Below the pieces are notes generated by a model, which saw nothing but the letters and a program-made list of their open reading frames with translations, did not search any database and was not told the DNA's origin. Positions 37,522 to 48,982 of a DNA stretch of 59,390 nucleotides are shown here, one piece after another. Every line of letters begins with the position of its first letter. Position 1 is the stretch's first letter. The DNA is from Saccoglossus kowalevskii. Taxonomy: Eukaryota; Hemichordata; Enteropneusta; Harrimaniidae. Where the stretch lies: contig NW_003140811.1 in assembly GCF_000003605.2 (NCBI RefSeq), positions 646,976 to 706,365 of the forward strand, written 5' to 3'. The position numbers and the translations under genes are program-made.

Positions 37522-38740
37522 ATAATGGCAACCAAGAGTATTCATGAGGATAAAATTTCAACCAAGTTACTGCGAGTCCAGTTCGGACCCCAGTCACCTC
37601 AGATCCCAGTGTAATGGCCACTGCTACCACATTTTCCAAATTTGTCCCTCAAATGATTTTCAGTATCAAAAAGTCAAGATGGAATTGTTGTTGCCACCAG
37701 ATATTTAAAACAGAATATTTTTATATATTTTTTATTTATTTCAAAATTGCTGTTCAATTGATAAAATTGATGAACTGGATGGATGATGTATCACTTACTT
37801 ATCTAAATCATGGATTGGGCTGATAGCATGATTATTCTTGATTGGTTACTATGCCCTAGCCAATCAGGAAAGGCAATACATTGGTCCAATCAAATAACAG
37901 CTTATATAATGAATGCTGCACTAGTTTTTTAGCTTATGAATAATTAATATATATATATGGTCATTGATTGCTTTTGGGAAAGAGGGTATAGTAAATAAAA
38001 GTGCAATCTCCAAAATTTGATGGACACAAAAAAAACCACACTATCAAGCCAAATTGTGGTCTGTGTCAATAAGGGGGCTTAAAAACAACCATCCATATGT
38101 ATGAGATGTTCAATTTCAATTGTTGATATTTTGAGAAAAAAATAATTTCAGTTCACCAGCAGTATCCGGACATAATGATTTATTGAGATGTAGAAATCAG
38201 TTGATCTGTATAATTTAATTTCACTTGGTAATGTTGTATAAAACTGAAATAGATAATTATTACATGTATTATGTATTTTTTTCACATTTGTCTAACTATT
38301 TTTTTTTCACTGGTTTATATTCAGAGACCTTGTCTAATTTCCTTTACGGTACATTTTGTTTGTAAATGAATTTGCTATGCAATAAAATTAAATGCAAGAG
38401 TACAAGACCATACTGATCAAAGCTTCAAAATCCATCCTTTTTATTTTTTTTTTAATATATAAATGTACATACATTCTATTAATTACCATTGATGAACTAC
38501 TTTTGAAAAATATTATTGCTAATCTATTTTTTGAAACTTGACAAAAGTTGATTGACATTGAGAATATAAAATCATACTATTCTGCCTTGCATTGGCACAT
38601 CAGGTCAGCCCGTCCAGGCATGGTACGATGATATCCATGTCAAGTATTGCAAACCAGACATGTATTTTATTTCATTTGCAAAATTGTACAGTAAGTATGT
38701 AAATAAGGGAAATAAAGAAATAAAACTCTTTTTCTAAATT
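37522..38740 (+). other. 3' UTR of the CCDC162-like gene
   Basis: No coding signal follows the stop at 37521. The stretch is AT-rich. An AATAAA occurs near 38380 within a run of adenines and thymines, and a stronger pair of AATAAA-type signals lies at 38711-38725, followed by a T-rich stretch. I take the second as the likely cleavage region. Extent is inferred from these signals alone. Confidence 0.4.
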
Positions 38741-39989
38741 TTGTTTCTTTTTCTTATTATAATTTTTGTATATCAGTAGCTTCAATGATGATGATAAAGA
38801 ATTGTTATGCTGGTACATATCACACATGGGTCAATGTCTTCATATTCACACTGACCAGATGACTTGACATAGAACTGTCTGGAGAACTGTACGTCCACCT
38901 TAAAATGTACTAGCATGCATGTATAATAAATAATGTGTATTGAAGGTAGCTCTCCAAGGTGAAAACACAGGTAACATTATTGGCCATAGACCATATCACA
39001 AGTACAAAAAATTGGAATTGCGATATGGTTTATGTAGAGGTGGCTGCAATGTTTTGATTAAACGCTTCCTCTGCCAAAATGTATCAAGCCACCCATGATA
39101 AAGTAAACAATAATAAAAGCAACCATTCTTGATATTGCAATGCAGTCAACCCTTGCATTATATCCAGCCATTATACAGCAAACCAATGCCCTCTGATACA
39201 CTTAGAGGAGAAACTATTTGAATAGCCGGACTTAATTTGGGGACTACATCCACGTATTTCCTATAAAACATAGGCATCACAGACAAAATCAAGTGCACAG
39301 CATGAACACCGACCGTACATAGAGGGCAGCATACAAACAAACTACTGATGTACATGTATAACAAACTAAAATACTGTTCACTACAACATTGCATTCTCAT
39401 TGGTCAATTGATACCACATGCTGTCCAGTTCTTTCCTTTCTAGCAAACCACTGCACACATTTTCAATTTTGCAACATATAATTAAAATAAAAGACTGCAA
39501 TGTCCATTACTGTGCAATAACAGGGTTCAGACGAGGATGTTCACTTAAATAATGGACTTGGCTACGTTTCATTCCTTGAATTATGAGTCACTTACAGTGC
39601 CGTACTTAGGAGAAGGGTTTATGGCAAGAAAATGTGTGAGGTGACCCCAAACAAGTGTCTAGACCTATCTTTAAATCCAATACTCTGTGGAGTGTATTAT
39701 TATTGTTATAAATCACCAACATCTAAATTTGATAAACTTTTTGTAGAAATGAATTTTCTTGCAAACGATTGGTTTCGCGTCAATAACCCAATTATGTGTA
39801 TGTGATAAAAACATAAATCCATATACACAAGTCAACTTTTTTATTTACGAGTATGTACATTCATAGTTCATACATAAATATTATACAGCAAAATTCAATG
39901 TTGTACAAACCAAGTCACTTGTCAATTCAGTTTAAAACTTAATCTACTATCTATACTATTACAATTGTTCTTTACTAATCATATCAGCA

Positions 39990-40105
39990 TAATTTAATGA
40001 ATTATTCATGAGATTATGTAATTTAATGAATTATTCATGAGATTATTTAAATTTAATGAATTATTCATGAGATTATGTAATTTAATGAATTATACATGAG
40101 ATTTG
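39990..40105 (+). repeat. Short tandem repeat, unit about 32-34 bp, four copies
   Basis: The word AATTTAATGAATTATTCATG followed by AGATTATG recurs four times in direct succession, the last with one change (TATACATG). Intergenic. Confidence 0.85.
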
Positions 40106-40804
40106 ACAAATGAAAATTAAGGAGGTTCAGACACAATGATTTTATGACATACTTTATACGAGTTCATACCTTCAGAATACTGAAAAAAAAAAATATAGGT
40201 TTACCGATTGATTTTTGAGATACAAAAGTATCATAGAAAATTGTCATTTTTCCACTGGTTTCTATAGTGAGATTATTTATTCATATCTCAATATTTTGCT
40301 TGGTGATATGGGATGTAAATTTTTGTATTATTGATATGAATCCCAATATTGTGAAAACATTTCAATAAATTGACATATAATTTTTAGTGAGTTTCTAAGC
40401 TGATATTAGTTTTCCATTTACAATAGGAGAATATTTCCCACAATGCATTGCATATATGTGTAGTACCAGTAACAAGCTCAGTAGTGCTAAATTTGGCTCA
40501 AATGGAAAATTAGAATAGAGACAGATTTATATTGGTAAATAATTTTACAAGGGTTTCATTGGTTCACACAATTATTCAGTACCTCCAAAAAAATCAGTTG
40601 AAATCGGTTAACTTGGATTGATACAAATTGTAAGCGTCAATCACTAATGCGTCTGGTAACGTCAACCTTAAATAAAATATCATTTGAAAGTAAATCTCTC
40701 ACCTCCCTATACATAAAATAACATCATTGTTAACCAGTGTCTCAATTTACGACAGAGTGTGAACTAGAAATATAATGGGAATGAAGAATACATACCACTG
40801 AGTA

Positions 40805-41379
40805 GACTGGCGGAGTCGGGATGATTAGTTTTTTTTTTTTTTAGTTTAAATAAAATAAAAAAATTCGTGTTAGCGCGAAATCACCCCGACTGGTTTATTC
40901 TGCAGGAAATTCATTGCTATTAAATATTCATGATGCACATATTATAATGAGGTGGGCGCGAAAATACATGCATAATGAGGTCAACATGGTAAAGGTCACA
41001 TTGCAGACCCAACATGGCGGCACGTTGAAATTTGAGTTTGTCGTAGTCGTCGTAAATAGACTTAAAAAGTAACTCGTACTAGTCGTAGAATTAAAAAAAA
41101 ACGACTGCTACAATCAGCAGACGTCTTCTCGGTCAGAGGTCAGTTGAAGAGACGTTGTGATTGGCTTAGATGATTGTCAATTAGAACACTCATTAACATA
41201 ATTACCTGTTGAAAAATCGACGGGTTCCTGCAGTGTCGATAGAGGGCCATGCAGAATAAACCAGTCGGGGTGATTTCGCAGTTACAGGGAATTTTGCGCT
41301 AACACCTCCATTTCGCGAATTTTTTTATTTTATATAAACTACAAAAACAAATTAATCGCCCCCACTGCGCCAGCCAGTC
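40805..41379. mobile_element. TA-flanked non-autonomous DNA transposon with long inverted repeats (575 bp)
   Basis: TA dinucleotides at 40803-40804 and 41380-41381. The ends are GACTGGCGGAGTCGGGATGA on the left and GCCAGCCAGTC preceded by ATTAATCGCCCCCACTGCGC on the right. A second, nearly perfect inverted pair lies further in: AATCACCCCGACTGGTTTAT (40880-40900 region) against ATAAACCAGTCGGGGTGATT (41257-41277 region). No transposase. Confidence 0.7.
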
Positions 41380-42221
41380 TAACCACTGAGGGCAGCATAA
41401 CACAAACTGAGTGCAACTGAGTAAACCATAAAAATGGAGATCAAGTCAATCTGAGGTAAATTTATAAAAATACTAATGAATCACAAAAAGTCATAAAAAA
41501 ATAATTCTACAACAAAAAATAAAATATCAACACACACTTGATATTCACACAATTTGCATATTATGATAATTATTACAAATTTATGCATTGATTCAGTAAT
41601 TTATGATTTTTACAACACTTGTTTTGCTAAATATGATTTATTAAAAAGTTAATAAGATATTTAATACTCTGTGTAACAATAAAATCTATGACAGTATTTA
41701 ACAGAAACTACTGTAAATTATGGAAGTATATTCAAATTAAATTATATGAAATTAGGAAAAAAAACATCCCTACTAAACCTACATTCTGTTCATAGGTTGC
41801 TCATGGCCATTAGAGACTTTGTTAACATGCGTCTCATCTCAGGTTCAAGACCAGCCCTCTGCCTCCAAACTAAACTACACTGGGTTACTCGAATCACATG
41901 TTTTCCAACAGTGGGTTAAAGCAAACTCTGAGTCAAATGCCATAATTTGCTACATGTGTGAACACACTACAAGGCTTGATGCATCATCAGTGGTAACATC
42001 ATTAAAGAATTACAGTTGTTGACTACGGAAATTTCAAACAGAAACATTATATAATGTAACTAGTTATATTTCTCACCACTAAGCAGGGTTATGCCATTTC
42101 TTGCCAGGGGGTTGGATTTTCTTGAGGAAAAAACTTTTTATACAAAAATCAGGTGATCTAACTAATAAAAAGATTAGAGAAGATGGTATGACCAAATAAT
42201 CACACTAAGAGATAAAGTGAT

Positions 42222-45200
42222 TCAACAGCCAAACATTAATTTGTAGGTTATTACAAACCAAGAGACTGCCAATAATGATATATTAATGACAGCGTTGCTC
42301 GCAACAGAAAATGTAATTTCGCATGTAATCTTGGCTGAGGGGCACTGATCAGAGCTCGACAACTCATTCATTGTAACACTCAGTGAAAAGCTTGCATTTC
42401 TAGTATAGTGACACGGTCCACATGTTGACATATCAGGGCAATGCTCATCTGGTGTACACCAGCCATACACAGCAACGTAATAATGCCCAACCCTGAAATT
42501 TGAATCAGGCGGGGCTATGGTAATGGTACGATGATAGATCTGAGCGAGTTTCCATGAATGATCATATATAGTCGGTCTTTGAATTGAACGAGAAACGATT
42601 AGTTCCGGCCAGGAATATCCGGTCGGGCACTCTTCTGGATTCAGACAGTTTTCGAGATGTACATCGACGGTAACACAGTCACGAGGAATGCAAAATCTGT
42701 AATAGCTGTATTCTTGGGGTGTCAATGTACCTTGTATTGTCATTCCCATCATGTCTGGGGTCTCTGGGTGAGTTGATGGTATGCTCTCCACCAATAATAT
42801 GAATATAGAATCTAAAAATAAACAAATAAAAACATATTTATTGCAATCTTGACTCAAACTTGTAGCAACTGAAGCAAATCAGGTTTGATTTGATCAATAC
42901 TGTCTGTATGCATAATTCAGGGTACCATTGTGATATCTTGATTTCATATATCTTTTATGTGTGAAGCCCAGAACTGAATTGTGCGATGAAAATTATAGAA
43001 AGTTTCTTGGTTAATATTAAAAAAATATTGATGAGTATCACATAATTGATTGATCAGCGCCATCTTGGAAATATCACATGTCAAATTTCTGGCATTTTAG
43101 TTGACAATAAAATAAAAGATTTTTTGAGAAAGATTTTGGGGACGACAGTGACAGTGACAGCCAACAAAAGGTAATTGAAGGCAAATAAACATGTGAAGCA
43201 TAAAAAACTGTTTCAAGTCATAGCGTAAAATAGGGGACTAAACCATTGTTCTCCGTTGAGGGGAATGGGAATTACCGGTACTCGCTTTTGAGGGTGTCAC
43301 AATAAGCAAGGGAGAAAACAGTTTTTATGCTATGAAAACATGAAAACCTTGAACGTATTATATGTACTTTAGTACAACATCATTTTTTGTTTGTTTACGT
43401 AATGTTTTTAGGATCATGTGCTGCAAGTTAGAGTGCAAATACCTGAGCAGCCGTCCTCAGTGCAAATGATTTTGCCCAGGCATTTTCAGTGTCAAAATCT
43501 CCAAACTATCTGTTTTTACGCAATCTGGAAAGTCATCACATCATATCACATAATATCACTCCTATAATACTTTACACACTATTCAGAAAATAAATGGCTG
43601 GAATATGTGCATATTATATACTCACTCTCATCTCCACTGTGTACTTGATCACTACAAAACGCATGCACACCAATGTAGAAGGTACCAATTTCAAACTCGG
43701 GATCCCAACTCGATATGGTAAGATTCTCATGGCCCCAGTCGTACGATGACCATGCTAGACTTTTTTCTGTGGGATATAGTACAGGAAATCTGGATACATA
43801 GAGATCTGGTTCACCCTGGCTTCTGATAACCTGATAGAGAAAGTGAAAAGGGACAAGTCACTGAAAATGGTACATGTTGTCAGAAAAATGGCTGAAGAAC
43901 AGCATTCGTTGAAACAAACCGACCAACCATCGGTTATTTTGAATTGATCTGATTGAGACAAATACATGCATGAATTTTGAAGAACAACAAAAGAAGTTCA
44001 TTCCTATGCTAATGTGTTGTTATTATATGTAAATTAACAATAATGCCATGACAACTACCAGTTTTATGTGAAAACTGACACTAATCTGACCTATGTTGGT
44101 TCTTAATAAAGCTAATACAGCAATCAACCTATGTTGATCATTGGTAAAGTAACTTTAGTCCATTAGTTTAATCTGTAGTTTTTAGATATGTAAGTTACAA
44201 GTGTTTTCAAAATCAGCATGTTCACATTTACATAGCATTTGCAGAAATTTGCATATTCCTTGTGAAAACACTGGTTTCTTAGTTCATAGTGCTTTAGTAA
44301 TAAACTACCCCCTATATGGATCCAAGACATCTATGTGTATCTTATTCTCTTTGACCTCCCAAACTGCCTGTCCCTGTTGCTGCGGTGCAGTGCCCTCACA
44401 GGCCGTACCTGGATTTAAGGCAAAGTTAATATGTTAACGAGTTTTAAATACAGGGAAGCTAGTGGGCCTTTTGGGAGGTCAGTGATTTAAAGGTCAAATC
44501 TGCATATTTCAATTGTGCTGCCCTATTAGCATAAATAAATAAACTATCCGTTTGCCGACAATTTTTAATTTAGTACTCAGTTCGCATTGCCAAGCCAGAC
44601 ACAGACGTCGTGTTTTTCTCAACTCCCACCCACCCCACCTTCTTTCACATGGGTAGGTCATGATATTTACCATGGGTGTAGGTCATGATATTTACCATGG
44701 GTGTGCTATTCCTTTTATTTCTAATTCTTGCAATGTCAAGGCAAGTTGATTGGTTTTTCTTACTTTACCAATGATCAACATAGGTTGATTGTTGTATTAG
44801 CTTTATTAAGAACCAACACAGGTTGAGCAATGTTTTCTTTTTAAAATTTACCAATAATCAACACAGGTTGATTGATGTCTTTTAGCATTATTATTAATAA
44901 TCAACACAGGTTGATTAGTGTGTCTCTTTTAAACTCCAAGGGGGACTTTAGTCCTTTAGTTTAGTCTGTAGTTTTTAGATATGTACGTTACAAGTGTTTT
45001 CAAAGTCAGCATGTTCACATTTACATAGCATTTGCATAAATTTGCATACTCTTTGTAAAAACACTGGTTTCTTAGTTCATAGTGCTTTTATATATATATA
45101 AATTAGTAATAAACTACCCCCTATATGGATCCAAGACACAGGGGTTGAAGAATATGGAATTTTTCCACTGGTCCAGGACTAGTGATAAGAAAATTGTCAC

Positions 45201-48200
45201 TAGTCCGTGTAATAATTTCACTGGTCCTAAAATGATGTTTTAACATTATTTTTCATTTTCTAACAGCATATTTCATTTTTAATACATATACATGTACATG
45301 AGTAAGTTACTTTTCTGATACAATCTCAGGTAATGGAGCATGTTCATCAGTTTTAGGTTGAGGTAACTTATCTTCATCAACTTCAAGGCATATAATTGCT
45401 GGGTCAGGATTATAATCAGCTAAATCTGGTCCTTCAGACATAACAAATAATTGATTCTGAAAATTGTTATGATTTAGTCTAGTTCTGAGTTCAGTTTTTA
45501 TAACATTCACTTTAGAAAAACCTCTCTCACAAGCACTAGTACTAGGTGATACTGTTAACATATATTCCAATAATTTCTTAACTGGTGCACTAATAACATC
45601 ATTTGCACTCTGTAGGATTATTGAGTATACATCTAAAAGCGTCTGTGACCTGTGTGTTTTGCAATAAAACTTCACGTTTAACCAATCATTAATTATTGTC
45701 TCTCTTTCCGATTCACTGAAATATGACTTGACCACTGTATTGTTCATGAGTTCATGAATATCTTCATTGCCATATGTAGCCAATTCTTGTTTATCCATAG
45801 GCCACTGATGAAAGTTCAGGCACAACAACTGTTTAAATGGTGGTTCATTAAGTTCAATAAATCTGTTGTTTATATATTTAGTGGTATTGTCAATCAGTTT
45901 TTCAAAAACTGGTGTATTATATTCAGCTGGTAATAAAATACCTTTAATTTCAATATCTCCAAATTTACGAGTTTCTGGTTCATAGCAGTCAATAAAATGT
46001 TTCATATTCTTACCAGAAACAGTTTTCAGAGCATTTAACTTCATAATAGTTTGCTCAATTTTATCAGGAAGTTCAATAACTAACAGCGTGTCTTGCTGAA
46101 ATACCCTTGACAAATTTGCAATAATTGGAAGAAAATCTAACAAAAAATAGAGCATCTTCAGGAAAGATGACGATCTAATCGCCTTTAAATAACCCATTGC
46201 GCGGTTTGCATCATCGGCTCGATTACCAGCAGTATAATTGTGTTCTAAGTGTTTTACAACTGTTACAATATTTACCGCTAATGACTTCACCGCGCGTTCT
46301 TTGCTTGCCAACCAGCGAACCTGTTTGACTGACGAGAAATGTGCTAAGTCAGTCTCAAATATATTGGCAATCTCCTTAAGTTCACGTCGACGTTTCAGAG
46401 AATAGTGGTAAAAATGAAATATCCCCTTTAACGTGGCCTCGAAGTCTGATATTTGTTTCAGTTTTACAAGCGTCCAAAATCGCCAATTCCAACTTGTGCG
46501 CCACACAATGAATACCAATAGATGACGAGACAACGTCTTTTATTTTCGTGACGACACCCGTCTTCTTTCCCATATTCACGGAGGCACCATCAAAGTTTGA
46601 TGATATAAGAGATGTTTTTTTCTCCCTATCAGGGTTGAGATTGTCCAAATTTAAATCAACACTTGATAATCCATTCGTCAAGGCATCAAAAACCCCCTGT
46701 GATGTGGCATTTTCTACCGATGTAATCGCAACCTCGCGGGTGACAGGTAACTTGGTACGTGGCCCAACATAGCACATAGAATTTCCTGTTCAATAATTGA
46801 TTTGTCGGTACTACCGTCGCCAAGAACACTGATAAAATTCACTGTCTTGATTTCTTTGGAAATGTCCTTTCTTAATATTGAAGCAATGTGTTCCATAAAT
46901 TCCGTACAGCCATGACTATTAACATAATTTTCTCCGAGCTTTAATCCATTTTTCTTTTGAATACCACAAATAAATTTGAAGTCAGAAAAAGGCTTTCCTG
47001 CTTTGGCGACCGCATATGCGGTGTTGAATAAATATCTCATTCGGTCTTGGTTTTCTTTACCCATTCCCATGAAGGATTTGACAATACGAGTTTCAAATAC
47101 ATTTTCCTGTGACACTTGCGTTGCTGCTCGGCCATCTTTATCTCTCAAGAACTGTCGGCTACAGGATAAGTGTTCGTTGGTAACATCGTGAGATCGTAGC
47201 GGATCGAGTTTCAAATTAGTCGTTCATTTCACTAAGGCGCTTGACTTATCAGATGACAGCGGATAGTTTCGGCAATATTCACAAAACATAGTATTCGTAA
47301 CTTCATCGTGGCGTACCCAAGGAAATTCAGTTGTCCAATGTGACTTGAAAGACCGAACACGTTTCTCACGATCATATTTCTTGTCTTTCGTCAAGTTTGC
47401 GAGTTTCTCTTGTTCACTATGACTTGATGTCACATTGTACTTCTGTTTTTTAGACGGAAGTTCTTCTGTCTCATCGTCATCACCCCCTTTAGATTTTTTA
47501 ATTTGACTAAACCCAAAATCAAACAAACTCATGGCTGTTGTACACAAATAATGTTTGCGGGTGCAGGATTCACACACAAAGTAGGCTGACATCATTGATG
47601 TTTCCGCGTGCTATATTATTGACCAATTACAGTCAGCGTAAGAAAACGGAGGACGTCACTACGTTCCACGTAATAAACGTAGGTTTGAGACTACGAATAT
47701 CAGGACTGTTTTAGATTAAATTGTTATATGCAGACACCTTTATTATTTGTTATCTATAAAATCAATGGTCCGACGGACTATTAGTGCTTTTAATCCGGAG
47801 GTCCGTCAAAGTAATTTATGAGTCCCGGACCTCGGACCACCGTATTCTTCAACCCCTGAGACATCTATGTGTATGTGTGTGTTATTCTCTTTGACCTCCC
47901 AAACTGCCTGTCCCTATTGCTGCGGTGCAGTGCCCTCACAGGCCGTACCTGAATTTAATTGAAAAGTACCTCAGAACACGATTTATGGCTCAATTTGTGT
48001 TTACAGACCCCAAGACAACATGTGACAGGTAATAGAGGCACTAACCACACATGAGATATCACTTGAGTTTTACCACTTGTAACAATAAATAACACAGATC
48101 TGTTTTAGTATCCTGAATTAATTTGAATGATTATAATATACTGTGAAATACTTTATTTTCGCTGAAAAGGCATTTTTGGTGTTTTGTGTGGTATTTCTTT

Positions 48201-48982
48201 ACACTGATTTTTGACGAGTTGAATGTGAAATATAGGGAAAAAAGTATATTCGCTGGATTTTATTTTTACGGAATCATCCTTTCAGCGAAAATAGTGAAAA
48301 TAAATTCCAAGCGAAAATAAAGTATTCTACAGTACTAGTATAGGTCACAAGACATTCCACGTTGCTAAGACCACAGGGGTGAAGGCTCCAGCCAGCTCAC
48401 ATTTTTTAAACTCGAAAAAACAGACGAAAAAAATAAAAAATAAAATCTAAAAAAAATACCAGGTTGAAGAATATTAGTTGCTCCTTCGAATTTAGCCAAA
48501 GCCTTACCTACATTTTACCGATATCTGCAGAATAAATCAAGAAAACTACACAAATTGACTCCATTTAGGAATTCCTAACAGTTTGTCCGAACGCACGACA
48601 CCGTTGGAGGCGTGGCCTGTTCAGCATTTGTCAACAACCAATCACAAGACTGGTAACGAACCAGTTGAGCAAGGCTAACCGAGTCGTGACCTTGATGTGG
48701 TTCGTTACCTCGCTCGTCATGCCCAAAATCAACACCCACATAACTGAAACTATAGCTATTTAGTAGCACATTGAAATTCATTGGCAAAATATGCTCGTTT
48801 ACCTGAACTCTGAGATCCATACAGGGCTCCGTCACTTCAACTGTAAAATACTTAAAAGAGTCGCACTGAACCTCGAACGGTCCACTTTCTTCGCCCAAAT
48901 CAATCGTTAAGTGTGCTGGAGATTCTGCCATGATTACACAAAACATCCCAAACAATTGCAACAAAATTGGCGACGAACACAT
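42222..48982 (-). CDS. Secreted or GPI-anchored protein with two related beta-sandwich domains (3 exons, 324 aa)
   Basis: Exons on the minus strand: 48982-48803, 43830-43626, 42811-42222. Phases 0 and 1 match at both junctions. The start ATG (48980-48982) begins a signal peptide (SSPILLQLFGMFCVIMAES). Domain 1 (about 20-135) carries EPDLYVSRFPVLYPTEKSLA and FEIGTFYIGVHAFC. Domain 2 (about 145-285) carries the matching WPELIVSRSIQRPT and FRVGHYYVAVYGWC. The layout (YxxF near the start, PDLYVSR, GxYYIxVxxxC at the end) resembles pre-peptidase C-terminal (PPC)-like domains. Several N-glycosylation sites (NLT, NAS, NIS). The C-terminus is Cys-rich then hydrophobic with no basic tail (NAVINISLLAVSWFVITY), suggesting GPI anchoring. 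I do not recognise the protein; function unknown. Intron 1 is 5 kb and holds transposons. Confidence 0.7.
44089..44823. repeat. Inverted-repeat cassette with arms of about 64 bp
   Basis: Arms 44089-44152 and 44760-44823 are reverse complements with few mismatches, each containing AATCAACCTATGTTGATCAT and GCTAATACA words. Two further AATCAACACAGGTTGATT units follow at about 44856 and 44897. The cassette encloses the first copy of the repeat later hit by the hAT element. It also holds a 26-bp tandem duplication (about 44651-44704, TAGGTCATGATATTTACCAT). Confidence 0.6.
44153..44440 (+). repeat. Unoccupied copy of the repeat targeted by the hAT element
   Basis: From CTTTAGTCCATTAGTTTAAT to GGCCGTACCTGGATTTA it matches 44944-45138 joined to 47864-47960. 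The junction here reads GGATCCAAGACATCTATG without interruption, so it shows the pre-insertion target. Confidence 0.8.
45139..47858 (-). mobile_element. hAT-superfamily DNA transposon, ZNF862-like (2,720 bp), inactive
   Basis: The terminal inverted repeat CAGGGGTTGAAGAATA begins at 45139 and its complement ends at 47858. The 5-base AGACA occurs on both sides (45134-45138 and 47859-47863) and once at the empty site near 44336. Between lies a transposase gene on the minus strand. Subterminal regions are rich in GGTCC/GGACC and ACTAGT words. A 5-base duplication is shorter than the 8 bases usual for hAT. The element lies within the first intron of, and in the same orientation as, the secreted-protein gene. 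Confidence 0.88.
45307..47595 (-). pseudogene. Broken hAT transposase (ZNF862/TTF-zinc-finger type)
   Basis: Four open segments on the minus strand make one protein: 47595-47224, 47214-46714, 46777-46382 and 46533-45307. The N-terminal part is basic, then a TTF-type zinc-finger motif (HDEVTNTMFCEYCRNYPL). The second holds the first catalytic block (LGDGSTDKSIIEQEI). The third holds SSNFDGASVNMGKKTG and the HCVAHKLELA block. The fourth ends in the hAT C-terminal dimerisation domain (TVSPSTSACERGFSKVNVIK). Breaks: an in-frame TGA at 47224-47226, a frameshift near 46770 and another near 46460. Length and domain order otherwise look complete, so the copy died recently. Confidence 0.88.
48141..48332. 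mobile_element. TA-flanked MITE, family 2, copy C (192 bp)
   Basis: Same family as the elements at 4029 and 5040: left end CTGTGAAATACTTTATTTTC, right end complementary, TA at 48139-48140 and 48333-48334. It lies in the first intron of the minus-strand secreted-protein gene, between the hAT insertion and the first exon. Confidence 0.75.

Larger units (their letters stand above)
38741..42221. other. Convergent intergenic region
   Basis: No open frame here has exon-like splice sites or recognisable protein. It holds a short tandem repeat (39990-40105) and a 575-bp inverted-repeat element (40805-41379). A minus-strand AATAAA (TTTATT at 41637-41642) could serve the gene ending at 42222. A box-B-like GGTTCAAGACC at 41841-41851, with a loose upstream A-box-like word, hints at another tRNA-derived SINE, but too weakly to call. 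Confidence 0.6.
44944..47960 (+). repeat. Second copy of that repeat, split by the hAT insertion
   Basis: The left part (44944-45138) and right part (about 47864-47960) together reproduce 44153-44440. Differences include an extra TATATATATATAAATTAG-like insertion near 45090 and a GTGTGT expansion after the insertion point. Confidence 0.8.

Noticed and set aside
41819-42022. 67-codon plus-strand frame and a box-B-like word as a gene or SINE
   Set aside because: There is no conserved A box at the right spacing, no second copy in the window, and no protein similarity I can see.
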